A DNA stretch of 64,000 nucleotides from Mariniflexile litorale (lineage in GTDB: Bacteria; Bacteroidota; Bacteroidia; Flavobacteriales; Flavobacteriaceae): NCBI RefSeq assembly GCF_031128465.2, contig NZ_CP155618.1, positions 1,621,501 through 1,685,500 on the forward strand, written 5' to 3'. This document shows positions 18,828-28,310 of the stretch, piece by piece (the stretch's first letter is position 1; every line of letters starts with the position of its first letter). Below the pieces are notes generated by a model, which did not search any database, had not been told where the DNA came from, and saw nothing but the letters and a program-made list of their open reading frames with translations. Both the position numbers and the translations under genes were made by a program.

Positions 18828-20351
18828 TTAGCTCTTTGTTAATTTAAGTTTCATTCCTGGTTTTAATTTACTACCACTAATACCGTTCCAATCTTTAATA
18901 TTTTGAATAGAAACTCCCGAAAATTTTTGAGAGATACTCCATAACGAGTCACCATTCTTTACTGTATATATTTTTGAACTACTAGAAACTGCCTTAGAAA
19001 TTGTAGAGGTGCTTGATGAAGATGTGCTCGAAGCGGTTGCGTTTCTTGGATAAATAGTTAAGCGTTGACCTATTTTTAAATTGTTGCTTCGTAAGCCATT
19101 CCACTTTTTTATATCGCTTACCCGCACGCTGTACTTTCTAGCAATTAATCCTAAAAATTCTCCAGAGCGCACCCTATGTGTTGTTTTTGTGTCCGATTCA
19201 AAAAATTGAGGCATTGGTTTTTCACGCTTATCAAATTCTGCTTTAGCGAATTCATAAATCTGATTTTCATTTGTAACAAAATCGCCAATAACGGATCTGG
19301 GTAAACGCAACGTATAATCTTCGCCTTTTACAAAAGGGATAATATCTAATTTATATGAAGGGTTTAAAAACTGAAGTTCTTCCATTTCTACACCCGTAGC
19401 TTCTGATACTTGGTCGAGCGTAATCATTTGTTTCACATGTATAGTATCAGTTTCAAAATAGGCGACTTCTGGTTTTGGTTTTGTGAAGCCATGTTCTTCT
19501 GCATATTCAAAAATATACATAGTTGCTAAAAAAGCGGGTAAATATCCTGCGGTTTCACGTGGCAAATTATGTCTTATATTCCAATAATTTTTGTAGCCTC
19601 CCGAACGACGAATTGCTTTCGTAACATTACCTGGACCTGAGTTGTAGGCAGCAAGTGCCAAATCCCAATCACCAAAAATTTCATAAAGTTTAGATAGATA
19701 TTTTGCTGCTGCTTCGGTAGATTTTATAGGGTCGCTGCGTTCATCAACATAACTACTAACATCTAAACCATACATTTTACCTGTACTGTACATAAATTGC
19801 CATAAACCTGTAGCACCTACTCTTGATTTTGCTCTGGGTTTTAATGCCGATTCTACAATAGCTAAATATTTAATTTCAAGAGGCAAATCATGATTATCCA
19901 GCTCACGTTCGAACATAGGAAAGTAAAAAGCACTTAAATTGATAAGTTTCTGTAAACTATTTCTTCTTCTTTTTAGATATGATTTAATAACACTTTCTAA
20001 ACCGGGATTGTATTCTACATTAAAAGGTGTTTTAGAACTTAAATTTGCCAATCTAGATTTCAACAATTCAGTTGAAAGTTCTGGGTATTCAACTTCATCA
20101 AAAGTGAGTTCAGAAATAGAATTGTATATAGTATCATAAAGCGAATTGCTATATAATTCTTCTAGCCATTTTTGATCAAAATCGGCCGCAAATAAATCAT
20201 CTTCAACTTTTATAACTAAAAGGCTATCTTTTTGGTTTTGAATATGTTTTAAATCATTCTTAGTTTCTTTTAAAGAAACTGAATCTTGCATTTGTGAAAA
20301 ACATGTAGCAAAATTAAAGAGTCCTAATAATATAAAAAATCTGTACGTCAT
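18828..20351 (-). CDS. Lytic transglycosylase with LysM repeats (MltD-like)
   Basis: A 507-residue exported enzyme. A cleavable signal peptide (residues 1-20) is followed by a family 1 lysozyme-like SLT domain: the catalytic glutamate E167 lies in AIVESALKP, followed by GATGLWQFM and AAYNSGPGNV. Two LysM domains near residues 390-435 and 460-505 (THRVRSGEFLGLIARKY, YTVKNGDSLWSISQKF) bind peptidoglycan, separated by a Ser/Thr-rich linker. It cleaves glycan strands with 1,6-anhydro formation in wall turnover. It heads a two-gene unit with the DUF4837 lipoprotein. Confidence 0.88.
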   Translation of the reverse strand: MTYRFFILLGLFNFATCFSQMQDSVSLKETKNDLKHIQNQKDSLLVIKVEDDLFAADFDQKWLEELYSNSLYDTIYNSISELTFDEVEYPELSTELLKSRLANLSSKTPFNVEYNPGLESVIKSYLKRRRNSLQKLINLSAFYFPMFERELDNHDLPLEIKYLAIVESALKPRAKSRVGATGLWQFMYSTGKMYGLDVSSYVDERSDPIKSTEAAAKYLSKLYEIFGDWDLALAAYNSGPGNVTKAIRRSGGYKNYWNIRHNLPRETAGYLPAFLATMYIFEYAEEHGFTKPKPEVAYFETDTIHVKQMITLDQVSEATGVEMEELQFLNPSYKLDIIPFVKGEDYTLRLPRSVIGDFVTNENQIYEFAKAEFDKREKPMPQFFESDTKTTHRVRSGEFLGLIARKYSVRVSDIKKWNGLRSNNLKIGQRLTIYPRNATASSTSSSSTSTISKAVSSSSKIYTVKNGDSLWSISQKFSGVSIQNIKDWNGISGSKLKPGMKLKLTKS

Positions 20352-20502
20352 AAATCTATCTGTTTAGTTATATGGAATGATATTAACGCTAAAATCGTAT
20401 TTTTTATGTTAAAATAAAAACTTAATTTAGTTTATGTAATCAAAAGCTTACGACAATAACAGCTGAAACGGTATTTTGTCGGAATTCTTTATTGCTAATA
20501 AA

Positions 20503-20552
20503 CAAAAAAAGCCACAAATACTCAATATCTTATAATAGTGAGTATTTGTGGC
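20503..20552 (-). terminator. Terminator of pgk
   Basis: A 14-base stem (GCCACAAATACTCA at 20511-20524 with its complement at 20539-20552) followed on the minus strand by a T-run (A-run at 20504-20510 on plus). It sits 27 bases beyond the pgk stop. Confidence 0.85.
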
Positions 20553-20578
20553 AAAGTGTTTTATCTATATTAAAATGC

Positions 20579-21766
20579 TTATTCTAATATTGCAGCAATT
20601 CCTGGTAATACAATACCTTCTAAACTTTCTAACATCGCACCACCGCCTGTACTAACATAACTTACTTTATTTTCGAAACCAAATTGCTTCACTGCAGCCA
20701 CAGAATCGCCACCACCCACAAGTGAAAAAGCACCATTTTTTGTAGCTTCAGCAATAGAATTTCCTAGTTCTATAGTTCCACCCGCAAAACTTTCCATTTC
20801 GAAAACACCTAATGGGCCATTCCAAAGGATCGTTTTACACTGCATTACTACCTCATGAAATTGTTTTCTAGATTTTGGGCCAGCATCAACACCTTCCCAA
20901 CCATCAGGAATGGCTGTAATATCTACCACTTGCGTATTTGCATCGTTACTGAAATCATCGGCAGCAATAACATCGACAGGTATGTGTACTTGCACATTTT
21001 TCTCTTTCGCTTTCTTTAGTATTTCTAAGGCTAATTCTTGTTTATCATCTTCACAAATTGAATTTCCAATTTTTCCTCCTTGCGCCTTAATAAATGTAAA
21101 TGCCATACCACCACCAATAATTAAATGATCTACAGCATCTAAAATGTTTTCGATAATGGTGATTTTTGAAGATACTTTAGCGCCACCAAGTATTGCCAAT
21201 ACAGGTTTTTCTCCTGTTTTTAATACTTTATTGATACTTTCAATTTCTTGAGCTAATAAAAGACCAAAACATTTGTTGTTTGGGAAAAACTGAGCAACAA
21301 CAGTAGTGGATGCATGGGCTCTGTGTGCAGTTCCAAAAGCATCGTTTACATAAATATCACCTAATTTCGATAATTTTTCGGCAAATGCTTTATCGCCAGC
21401 TTCTTCTTCTTTGTGAAAACGCAGATTTTCAAGCAACAAAATTTGTCCTGGTTGTAAGTTTGCAGCAGCTGTTTCTGCTTTTTCACCTACACATTCATCT
21501 ACAAACTTAACTTCAACACCTAAAATATTTTCAACCTTATCTGCAATATGCCTTAACGAAAATGCATCTTGAACCCCTTTTGGACGCCCTAAATGTGACA
21601 TTAAAATACAGCTTCCCCCATCTTCTAAAATTTTGATGATGGTTGGTTTCGCTGATACAATTCTGGTATCATCAGTTACTTCAAAGGTATCATTTAAAGG
21701 CACATTAAAGTCTACACGTATTAGTGCTTTTTTGTTTTTGAAATTAAAATCGTTAAGCGTTTTCAT
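20579..21766 (-). CDS. pgk: Phosphoglycerate kinase
   Basis: A 395-residue glycolytic kinase that transfers phosphate from 1,3-bisphosphoglycerate to ADP. Diagnostic blocks are RVDFNVPL near residue 17, SHLGRPKG near 58, the [10 protein letters not shown] block near 120, [12 protein letters not shown] near 195 and the C-terminal [13 protein letters not shown] nucleotide site. Length is typical of bacterial monofunctional Pgk. It is a single-gene unit with its own -7 element and terminator, and no gap partner is nearby. Confidence 0.96.
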   Translation of the reverse strand: MKTLNDFNFKNKKALIRVDFNVPLNDTFEVTDDTRIVSAKPTIIKILEDGGSCILMSHLGRPKGVQDAFSLRHIADKVENILGVEVKFVDECVGEKAETAAANLQPGQILLLENLRFHKEEEAGDKAFAEKLSKLGDIYVNDAFGTAHRAHASTTVVAQFFPNNKCFGLLLAQEIESINKVLKTGEKPVLAILGGAKVSSKITIIENILDAVDHLIIGGGMAFTFIKAQGGKIGNSICEDDKQELALEILKKAKEKNVQVHIPVDVIAADDFSNDANTQVVDITAIPDGWEGVDAGPKSRKQFHEVVMQCKTILWNGPLGVFEMESFAGGTIELGNSIAEATKNGAFSLVGGGDSVAAVKQFGFENKVSYVSTGGGAMLESLEGIVLPGIAAILE

Positions 21767-21799
21767 TTATATATATTTATTTTTTAAGTATTTGATTTA

Positions 21800-21807
21800 C
21801 AAAAGTA
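21800..21807 (-). promoter_or_regulatory. -7 promoter element for pgk
   Basis: Minus-strand TACTTTTG matches TAnnTTTG, 33 bases upstream of the pgk start codon. A -33 element is not obvious. Confidence 0.42.
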
Positions 21808-21911
21808 ACTAATTAAAACCTGCTATAAAACCTGTTTTTATACGAAAACGATGTAGCTTGAATATTTTTTAATAACTGTTACTTTCCTATTATAAATAAA
21901 CTTCTTAAAAA

Positions 21912-22068
21912 GGCGCGTTAGGGATTGTAGTGAAAATCCTTTTTAAAAGAGAAAAATACTATAAATTATATTTAAGACTCAAAATTAGGAGATGGTAACA
22001 TTCTTACTACTAACCATAACACTTTTAAAAAGATTGTAAAGGAAAGCCCGACCCTTGTGGTAACGCCC
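21912..22068 (+). ncRNA. Structured RNA-like element (possibly the Flavo-1 type)
   Basis: This stretch stands out from its AT-rich surroundings by two conserved-looking GC blocks, GGCGCGTTAGGGATTG at the left end and AAGCCCGACCC...AACGCCC at the right end. Outer GGCG pairs with CGCC, GGG can pair with CCC, and an inner stem joins CTTTTTAAAAG (21938-21948) to CTTTTAAAAAG (22022-22032), closing a variable insert of about 75 bases. Such an element recurs between genes in flavobacterial genomes from memory, and may be the published Flavo-1 motif; that name is a guess. It fills most of the 354-base pgk-holB gap. Function and expression are unknown. Confidence 0.5.
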
Positions 22069-22120
22069 AAAGAGTAAATTATCGTTTTAACATGTTATAA
22101 AATTTATGTAGGTTTGTTTG

Positions 22121-23275
22121 ATGCAATTCACAGATATTCTAGGACAGGAACACCTTAAAAATCATTTAACACAAAGTGTTGATAATGGACGCATTCCACA
22201 TGCACAATTGTTTGTAGGACCTGAAGGTAGCGGCACGTTGCCCATGGCCGTCGCATATGCACAATACATATTGTGTAGCAATGTGAATGGTGAAAATAAT
22301 TTGGGTAACGAAGCATGTAACCTCAAGTTTAAGAATTTTTCGCATCCCGATTTGCATTTTGCTTTTCCTGTTACTACTAGTGATAAAGCTAAAAGTCATC
22401 CTGTTTCGAGTCATTATTTAGAAGAATGGCGCCAACTTTTAAAAGAACAACCTTATGGAAATTTATTTGATTGGTACAAACTGCTTGGGGTTGACAATAA
22501 ACAAGGACAAATTGGGGTTGATGAAGCCCAAGATATTGTAAAAGCATTGGCTTTAAAAGCCTATGAAGGCGGCTATAAAGTGATGCTTATTTGGATGGCT
22601 GAAAAGATGAACACCGCTGCGGCCAACAAGCTTTTAAAACTTATTGAAGAACCACCTAACAAAACGGTTTTTATTTTAATTGCTGAAGATGAAGAACAAA
22701 TAATTAACACTATACGTTCACGCTGTCAAGTGTTGCACTTTCCGCCTTTGGCTGAAGATGTTATAAAAGAAGCTTTAATAAAACAATATAGTTTAGAAGT
22801 TTCTGTGGCGACAAAAATTGCGCATCAAGCGAATGGAAATTACAATAAAGCTTGCGATTTGGTGTATCAAGATTCAGAAGATTTGCAGTTTGAAACTTGG
22901 TTTATTTTCTGGATTCGAAGCGCTTTTAAAGCTAAAGGAAATAAAGCGGCCATTCACGATCTAATTTCTTGGAGTGAAGACATTTCAAAAACAGGTAGAG
23001 AGACTCAAAAACAGTTTCTTAATTTCTGTTTAGATTTTTTCAGACAAGCCTTATTGCTTAATTACAATGCCACCGATTTGGTTTTCTTAGAACCGAAAAC
23101 CGAAAAATTTAAACTTGAAAATTTTGCCCCTTTTGTTCACGGAAACAACATTATGGAAATTAGCGACGAGTTGCAAAATGCTATTTACCATATTGAACGC
23201 AACGGAAATTCAAAAATTATTCTTACCGATTTATCTATAAAATTAACACGTTTATTACATAAAAAAGCCAACTAA
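22121..23275 (+). CDS. holB: DNA polymerase III delta' subunit
   Basis: A 384-residue clamp-loader subunit. The ATG at 22121 (MQFTDILGQEHLKNHL) is preferred to an in-frame TTG one codon earlier. Seen: IPHAQLFVGPEGSGT (degenerate Walker A of delta'), ANKLLKLIEEPPNKTVFILIAE (sensor region; the SRC motif follows as SRCQVLHFPP), and the C-terminal collar part. It lacks the usual four-cysteine zinc cluster, though C54/C67 lie in the corresponding stretch. Part of the replisome, loading the beta clamp. The terminator overlaps its stop codon. Confidence 0.88.
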   Translation: MQFTDILGQEHLKNHLTQSVDNGRIPHAQLFVGPEGSGTLPMAVAYAQYILCSNVNGENNLGNEACNLKFKNFSHPDLHFAFPVTTSDKAKSHPVSSHYLEEWRQLLKEQPYGNLFDWYKLLGVDNKQGQIGVDEAQDIVKALALKAYEGGYKVMLIWMAEKMNTAAANKLLKLIEEPPNKTVFILIAEDEEQIINTIRSRCQVLHFPPLAEDVIKEALIKQYSLEVSVATKIAHQANGNYNKACDLVYQDSEDLQFETWFIFWIRSAFKAKGNKAAIHDLISWSEDISKTGRETQKQFLNFCLDFFRQALLLNYNATDLVFLEPKTEKFKLENFAPFVHGNNIMEISDELQNAIYHIERNGNSKIILTDLSIKLTRLLHKKAN

Positions 23276-23296
23276 ATAAGTTGGCTTTTCCTTTTT
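23263..23296. terminator. Bidirectional terminator between holB and the DUF4249 gene
   Basis: An 11-base stem (AAAAGCCAACT 23263-23273 with AGTTGGCTTTT 23279-23289), including the holB stop codon in its loop side, with T-rich sequence after it on both strands. Confidence 0.8.
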
Positions 23297-23308
23297 CATA
23301 ACTTCTTT

Positions 23309-24154
23309 TTATTGAAATGTATACGATGTTTTTACAACTTCGGTGACTCTAAAATATCCATAAGGATAATTATCCACTTTCGTTTTATTAACACAATTTC
23401 CTTTAATTTGAGCTGCTGTTGATGAAAAGGGGTCACCACCACTACTATATTGTTCGATTAACAATCGAATGTAGTTGTAATAACGTTCTGAAATACCATA
23501 TAAACTAATACTTATTTTATCGCCAGCTTCAAAAGGTTTTTCATTGGTATCTTCATCATCTGATTTTTCCCAAAAATCATAAATTTCATTCCCATTTACA
23601 AACTCATCCGATCTGTCTTCTAAAAGAGGAAATAAATCACCTTCTTCTTGGTATTTAGTTAGATAAAAATTTTCTTCATTTGCTGGGTCATTATAATATA
23701 TATTAACTTCTAAATATTCATCATCAAACCCTCCTTCGGTAGATTGTGTAATGTTATTTATAACTGGTACAGACATTAATGTTTCGGTTCCAATATATGT
23801 TTCCCCATTAAAAATAATTTCTAATGTGTACGAATGGTTAATTACAGGAATAAAATTTGAAATGGTATAAGTACCATCATTTTCATCGGTAAAAACATAT
23901 TCTGCATTCGTATTATTATTAGTTACTTTTACTGAAGCTCCAGTAACCACATTATTTCCATTCGTTTGAAAATATGGCGAAGATTGGCTTAGTTTAATAG
24001 TCTGTTGGTTCCCTGTTGTCCCTTTTTCCCAATCTAATGAAGCTTCGATGACTAATCTTGTTTTTCCTTCAGATACATCGACGTCTATAACATCTTCGCA
24101 AGAGGCTAAAACGAGACAAAAAAGTAATAATATTGATTTTATATATGTTTTCAT
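23309..24154 (-). CDS. DUF4249 family lipoprotein
   Basis: A 281-residue exported lipoprotein. The signal ends in the lipobox LVLASCED, so Cys19 is probably lipidated. The VDVSEGKTRLVIEASLDWE start of the mature part and immunoglobulin-like beta-strand pattern fit DUF4249, proteins found next to certain TonB-dependent receptors in Bacteroidota. It lies four bases downstream of the receptor gene on the same strand. It probably acts as the surface partner of that receptor, in the way SusD-type proteins partner SusC, but it is not SusD-like. Confidence 0.75.
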   Translation of the reverse strand: MKTYIKSILLLFCLVLASCEDVIDVDVSEGKTRLVIEASLDWEKGTTGNQQTIKLSQSSPYFQTNGNNVVTGASVKVTNNNTNAEYVFTDENDGTYTISNFIPVINHSYTLEIIFNGETYIGTETLMSVPVINNITQSTEGGFDDEYLEVNIYYNDPANEENFYLTKYQEEGDLFPLLEDRSDEFVNGNEIYDFWEKSDDEDTNEKPFEAGDKISISLYGISERYYNYIRLLIEQYSSGGDPFSSTAAQIKGNCVNKTKVDNYPYGYFRVTEVVKTSYTFQ

Positions 24155-24158
24155 ACTA

Positions 24159-26537
24159 TTAAAATTTAAAGTTGTAAGTTATTGATGGTATCATTCCAAA
24201 AATGGATAATCTGGTTGCTTCGTTTTGTCCTGTTACTTCATTCTGACCAAATGAAATTGAAGCAGCATTTTTACGGTTATATGCATTATAAACACCAAAA
24301 ACCCACTCGCCTTTCCATTTTCTATTCTCCATGGCCTTTGGCGTATATGTAGCCGAAAGATCTAACCTATGGTAAGCTGGTAATCTGTCTTCATTTCTAT
24401 TAGAATAGCCTGCAATAGATAAACCTTCGTAGCTATATTGTGTATTCGGATAAGTTACAGGTCTACCTGTTTGAAACACTAAGTTTGAACTAAACGTCCA
24501 TTTCTTACTTAATTCGTATATCCCTGTTAACGAAATATCGTGTGTTCTATCAAAAGATGTGTTATACCAATTTCCATTATTAATTCCCGGGCCGCCAGCA
24601 ATGCCGCCTAAAGTTCTTTGTTCAGATTTAGATAAGGTGTAGGCTATCCAGCCTGTAAAATCTCCTTTATTTTTCCTTAAGGATACTTCAAAGCCGTATG
24701 CCCTCGCTTCACCACTTAATATTTCGGTTTCAATAGTGTTATTGCCTATTAAATTTGAGCCATCTATATAATCAATTCGATTGTCAATGGTTTTATAATA
24801 GGTTTCTAATTCTAAAGAAAACGCATCATCCTTAAAGTTTTTATAATAGCCTAATGCTAATTGATTTGATAATTGTGGCTTAATATATTTTCCGCTAGTT
24901 GTCCAAACATCTAAAGGTGTTACAGAAGATGTATTAGATAATAAATGCATATACTGCGATGATTTTGTATAGCTCGCTTTTAAAGAAGAAGATGGGTTTA
25001 ATTGATATGAAAGCCCTAATCTTGGTTCAAAATTTCCAAATGTTTTAATACTTTCCCCTTTTCCAAAATAGGTTTCTCCATTTTCGTCTCCACGCTCATA
25101 AATATCCAATTCTTCACTATAAACAACGGGTTGGTTATTAGTATAATTAGTCATACTTCTACCTCCTAAGCTCGAAAAGGTACTGTATCTTAATCCGTAT
25201 TGTGCAGTAAGCTTATCGTTTATTTTGTGTTCTGCACTTACATAAACTCCACCTTCAAAAGCTCTTTTTTCGTCTAGTTTTAAATAGTTAACGGGCGAGG
25301 TTGGTGAAGTTGGTTTTACTTCTCCTGGATTTAAGTAATATGAAATACCGCTTACACCAAAATCAAACTTTAGTTTATCGTTTGCATAGTAATCAAAATC
25401 GTATTTTAAATTGTAATTTTCTATGTCAGCAATCCAATCCAACTCTATAAAATTCAATACTATTTGATAATCATACTTGCTGTAAATAAGAGATAAATTT
25501 GAGAATAATTTATCATTAAAAACATGATTCCATCTTAGGTTTCCGGTCACATTTCCATAGTTATTTTTTATAATTTGAGATAAATCAAAAACGTCTCGAC
25601 CAAAGTATCCAGAAAGATAAATTCGATTGTTTTTATTTATTTCGTAATTAGTTTTTAAGTTTAAATCGTAAAAAGAAATCTTATCATCCTTTAAATCTTC
25701 TATACCCTTCATTAGTAAATGTGCATAAGAAGTTCTTCCTGCAATTAAAAAAGACCCTTTATCCTTAAAAACAGGTCCTTCAATAGCTAATCTACTAGAA
25801 ATCAAACCAATACCTCCAGTTAGATTAAAGTTTTTACTATTCCCATCCTTTTGACGAACATCTAAAACCGATGATACTCTACCCCCAAATTTAGCTGGAA
25901 TATCACCTTTATATAACTTAATGTCTTTTATAGCATCCGCATTAAAAACAGAGAAAAAACCAAAAAAGTGTGATGTGTTGTATATGATAGCTTCATCTAA
26001 TAACACCAAGTTTTGATCTACTGCACCGCCACGGACATTAAACCCTGTAGAGCCTTCTCCATTATTGGTAACTCCAGGTAACATTTGAATGGATTTTATA
26101 ATATCTATCTCACCCAAAACAACAGGTATTTTTTTAATAGTTTTAGCATTCAATTTTGAAACGCTCATTTGGGGTTTTTTAATACTGATACGTTCTGGTT
26201 CATCAGCAGTTATAATAACTTCATCTAATTGCGTAGATAATTCGGCCATTTCAAAATTTATAACCGTATCAGAAACTAAAACTATATTTTCATAAACTTC
26301 TTCGTATCCAATATAAGAAACAACCAACGTATAGGTCCCTTTTTTGGCTGTTAAAGAGAAAAAACCATATTCATTTGTGGTTACTCCGTTTGTGGTTCCC
26401 TTTAAATAAACACTTGCCCCAAACAAAGTTTCTCCATTTTTTATATCTTTTAATGTTCCCCTAATACTATAGGTTTCTTGAGCAAGTACATGCATGCTAA
26501 ACAGTAGACACAACAGGCCTAATAAAATGTGTTTCAT
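24159..26537 (-). CDS. TonB-dependent receptor with carboxypeptidase-like regulatory domain
   Basis: A 792-residue outer-membrane transporter. After a signal peptide (residues 1-19) comes a carboxypeptidase-regulatory-like beta domain (about 22-105, SIRGTLKDIKNGE), a plug domain (about 120-230, with VLGEIDIIKSIQMLPGV and GFNVRGGAVDQNLVLLDE), and a beta-barrel ending in the aromatic residue of MIPSITYNFKF. It imports an unknown ligand using TonB energy. Its partner is the DUF4249 lipoprotein. A pair of direct repeats 129-160 bases upstream suggests control by the LytTR protein encoded immediately upstream. Confidence 0.85.
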   Translation of the reverse strand: MKHILLGLLCLLFSMHVLAQETYSIRGTLKDIKNGETLFGASVYLKGTTNGVTTNEYGFFSLTAKKGTYTLVVSYIGYEEVYENIVLVSDTVINFEMAELSTQLDEVIITADEPERISIKKPQMSVSKLNAKTIKKIPVVLGEIDIIKSIQMLPGVTNNGEGSTGFNVRGGAVDQNLVLLDEAIIYNTSHFFGFFSVFNADAIKDIKLYKGDIPAKFGGRVSSVLDVRQKDGNSKNFNLTGGIGLISSRLAIEGPVFKDKGSFLIAGRTSYAHLLMKGIEDLKDDKISFYDLNLKTNYEINKNNRIYLSGYFGRDVFDLSQIIKNNYGNVTGNLRWNHVFNDKLFSNLSLIYSKYDYQIVLNFIELDWIADIENYNLKYDFDYYANDKLKFDFGVSGISYYLNPGEVKPTSPTSPVNYLKLDEKRAFEGGVYVSAEHKINDKLTAQYGLRYSTFSSLGGRSMTNYTNNQPVVYSEELDIYERGDENGETYFGKGESIKTFGNFEPRLGLSYQLNPSSSLKASYTKSSQYMHLLSNTSSVTPLDVWTTSGKYIKPQLSNQLALGYYKNFKDDAFSLELETYYKTIDNRIDYIDGSNLIGNNTIETEILSGEARAYGFEVSLRKNKGDFTGWIAYTLSKSEQRTLGGIAGGPGINNGNWYNTSFDRTHDISLTGIYELSKKWTFSSNLVFQTGRPVTYPNTQYSYEGLSIAGYSNRNEDRLPAYHRLDLSATYTPKAMENRKWKGEWVFGVYNAYNRKNAASISFGQNEVTGQNEATRLSIFGMIPSITYNFKF

Positions 26538-26665
26538 TCTTTAATTCTTGTTTTTTGGTTGATCTATTTTCTTATAAACGATTCACTCTTAGAATTGTTA
26601 CAAAAAAAATATTTTTAAATGCAAAGTAAACTCTAACAATCTAAACATTTGTAAAATAAATATGG

Positions 26666-26697
26666 ATTTGGAGTGAAGTCTATTTATTTGGAGTGAA
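26666..26697 (-). promoter_or_regulatory. Candidate LytTR operator: two 12-base direct repeats
   Basis: The 12-mer ATTTGGAGTGAA (plus strand) occurs at 26666-26677 and again at 26686-26697, exactly 20 bases apart, about two helical turns. LytTR regulators such as AgrA and ComE bind pairs of direct repeats with similar spacing. It lies between the LytTR gene and the TonB-receptor operon, 129 bases ahead of the receptor start. Confidence 0.55.
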
Positions 26698-26729
26698 AAA
26701 ACCAATTTACAAACAAATACATTGTATCA

Positions 26730-27629
26730 TTAGGTATTTAAAACTCTACTTCTAATTGAATTGAGGTAAGATTTTGAGACCGGAATATCAATTTCTTTTA
26801 AATTATTCATTATTAAAAATGTTTTTCCTTCCTTTTTAATTAATGTTTTTACATGCAAAAGGTTGATAGCATAAGATCTGTGGCATTGTTCTATAGGAAA
26901 CTGTTTAAAGGTTTCTAAAATGGTCTTTAATCGCATACGGACCAAATGTTTTTTTAATATTCCAGCGTCCCAATAATAAATTAATACGTATTGATTATTT
27001 GATTCCGCTAGCAAAAAATTTTTAAGATTAAGTTCTAATTCCAAATTATCATTTTCATCATAAATTAAATGAAGCTCTTCATTGGGTAATTGTGAAACTT
27101 TATAAGTACTTTGAAATCTATGTATTTGATTTTCAAGCTTTTGTATTTCTATATTTAATTCCTTAACCATAATATAAATAGTAGTACCCAAAAAAGGAAA
27201 AAGTAATATTATTATTGCTCTAAAATAATTTTTCAATTGAAAAAAAATGTTTAGTTCATTTTCAAAATCATTACCCAAATCGGGTATTAAAAAAGAAAAA
27301 GCAAAGTTAATAGATGTAATAATTAAAGCTTCAAAAAGCAACCAAAGCACATACTTTCCAATCGAAACTTTATTAAAATTTATTATTGGCCTTAAAACAA
27401 ATTGAGATAAACTCAAACCAATAAAAGTACTGAAAGAAATAGATAAGAAAAATAATGCTATGTTTTCATTAGAATTAACAGGGCTTGATATCTCTTCTGA
27501 AATACCATAAGGCTGAAATAAAATCAAGAAAAAGAGAACAAATAAACTAGAATTCAATACATAAATCCATTTGTTTTTTAAACTATCTAAGTAAAAATAT
27601 GGTTGATTTAAAAATGCTTCTAACCTCAT
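26730..27629 (-). CDS. LytTR-type DNA-binding regulator with N-terminal membrane helices
   Basis: A 299-residue protein. Four hydrophobic segments near residues 25-40, 55-75, 90-110 and 135-155 place the N-terminal half in the inner membrane. A short helical linker (160-180) leads to a LytTR domain at about 190-295, recognised by FLLAESNNQYVLIYY, VRMRLKTILE, QCHRSYAINLLHV and IPVSKSYLNSIR. There is no phosphoreceiver domain, so signals are likely sensed in the membrane. It is upstream of and codirectional with the TonB receptor, and the direct repeats between them are a probable target. Confidence 0.8.
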   Translation of the reverse strand: MRLEAFLNQPYFYLDSLKNKWIYVLNSSLFVLFFLILFQPYGISEEISSPVNSNENIALFFLSISFSTFIGLSLSQFVLRPIINFNKVSIGKYVLWLLFEALIITSINFAFSFLIPDLGNDFENELNIFFQLKNYFRAIIILLFPFLGTTIYIMVKELNIEIQKLENQIHRFQSTYKVSQLPNEELHLIYDENDNLELELNLKNFLLAESNNQYVLIYYWDAGILKKHLVRMRLKTILETFKQFPIEQCHRSYAINLLHVKTLIKKEGKTFLIMNNLKEIDIPVSKSYLNSIRSRVLNT

Positions 27630-27710
27630 TCGTTATTAAATTTTTAAACATGTTCTTTAAACTTTTGAAAAAACAATTAAAATATAACTATCATTATTAA
27701 ATATTATTGC

Positions 27711-27740
27711 AAAAAAAGCCAGCTAAATTTAGCTGGCTTT
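27711..27740 (-). terminator. Terminator of the OmpH-like gene
   Basis: A perfect 26-base palindrome (27715-27740, core AAAGCCAGCTAAA) followed on the minus strand by a T-run (A-run 27711-27717). It lies 24 bases beyond the stop of the OmpH-like gene. Confidence 0.85.
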
Positions 27741-27763
27741 AAATTATAATTTAGAAAAAATCA

Positions 27764-28279
27764 TTATTTTTTATATTCTTTATTTAAAGCTTCTAAAATA
27801 GTTTTTGTTAAATCTTTATCATCAGCTCCATACATAACGGTCGCAGCAGCATCGCTAGTTCCTAAAATATAAGTATAGCCATTCTTTTTTCCATATTCTT
27901 TAACATGCTTTTTTACTTTACTTATTACAGAATCAATTTCAACTTGAAAACTTTGTTGCAACTGTTGTTGTTCCATTTGCATTTTTTGTTGAAGTAATTG
28001 CTGCTTTTTTTGCAACCCACCCATTAATTCTTGAGCCTTCGCTGGAGATGATTTTTGAGCTGATAACTGTGTTTCTTGAACTTCTAATTGGAATTCTTGA
28101 CCAACACTATCTGCCTTTTTTCTAAAAGCTTCTTCTTTGGTTTGAAATTTAGCTTCGATATCCTTTTTCTCTTGATAATCGTTTATAACCGTTCCGTTAT
28201 CTACAAATCCAATTTTTGCTTGTTCTTGACAAGAGGTAAATGCCAACATCACAGCTACTGCGTAAAATATATTTTTCAT
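27764..28279 (-). CDS. OmpH/Skp-like periplasmic lipoprotein
   Basis: A 171-residue protein. The signal ends in the lipobox AFTSCQE (Cys17). The mature part begins KIGFVDNGTVINDY, the Skp/OmpH beta strand, then a long Gln/Lys-rich coiled coil (about residues 40-130) forming the Skp 'tentacle', and ends with YTYILGTSDAAATVMYG, the second part of the body. Skp-like proteins chaperone unfolded outer-membrane proteins in the periplasm. The lipid anchor is unlike E. coli Skp. It has its own promoter element and terminator. Confidence 0.82.
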   Translation of the reverse strand: MKNIFYAVAVMLAFTSCQEQAKIGFVDNGTVINDYQEKKDIEAKFQTKEEAFRKKADSVGQEFQLEVQETQLSAQKSSPAKAQELMGGLQKKQQLLQQKMQMEQQQLQQSFQVEIDSVISKVKKHVKEYGKKNGYTYILGTSDAAATVMYGADDKDLTKTILEALNKEYKK

Positions 28280-28302
28280 ATGTTTGATTTTTATAACACG
28301 AA

Positions 28303-28310
28303 CAAAAGTA
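28303..28310 (-). promoter_or_regulatory. -7 promoter element for the OmpH-like gene
   Basis: Minus-strand TACTTTTG matches TAnnTTTG, 23 bases upstream of the start codon. Confidence 0.42.

Noticed and set aside
19554-19567. A TTTCACGTGG sequence resembling half of a parS site
   Set aside because: Only one half-site matches, and it is in the coding sequence of the lytic transglycosylase.
23309-26537. A polysaccharide utilisation locus (SusC/SusD pair)
   Set aside because: The receptor lacks SusC-like features, its partner is DUF4249 rather than SusD, and no glycoside hydrolase is nearby.
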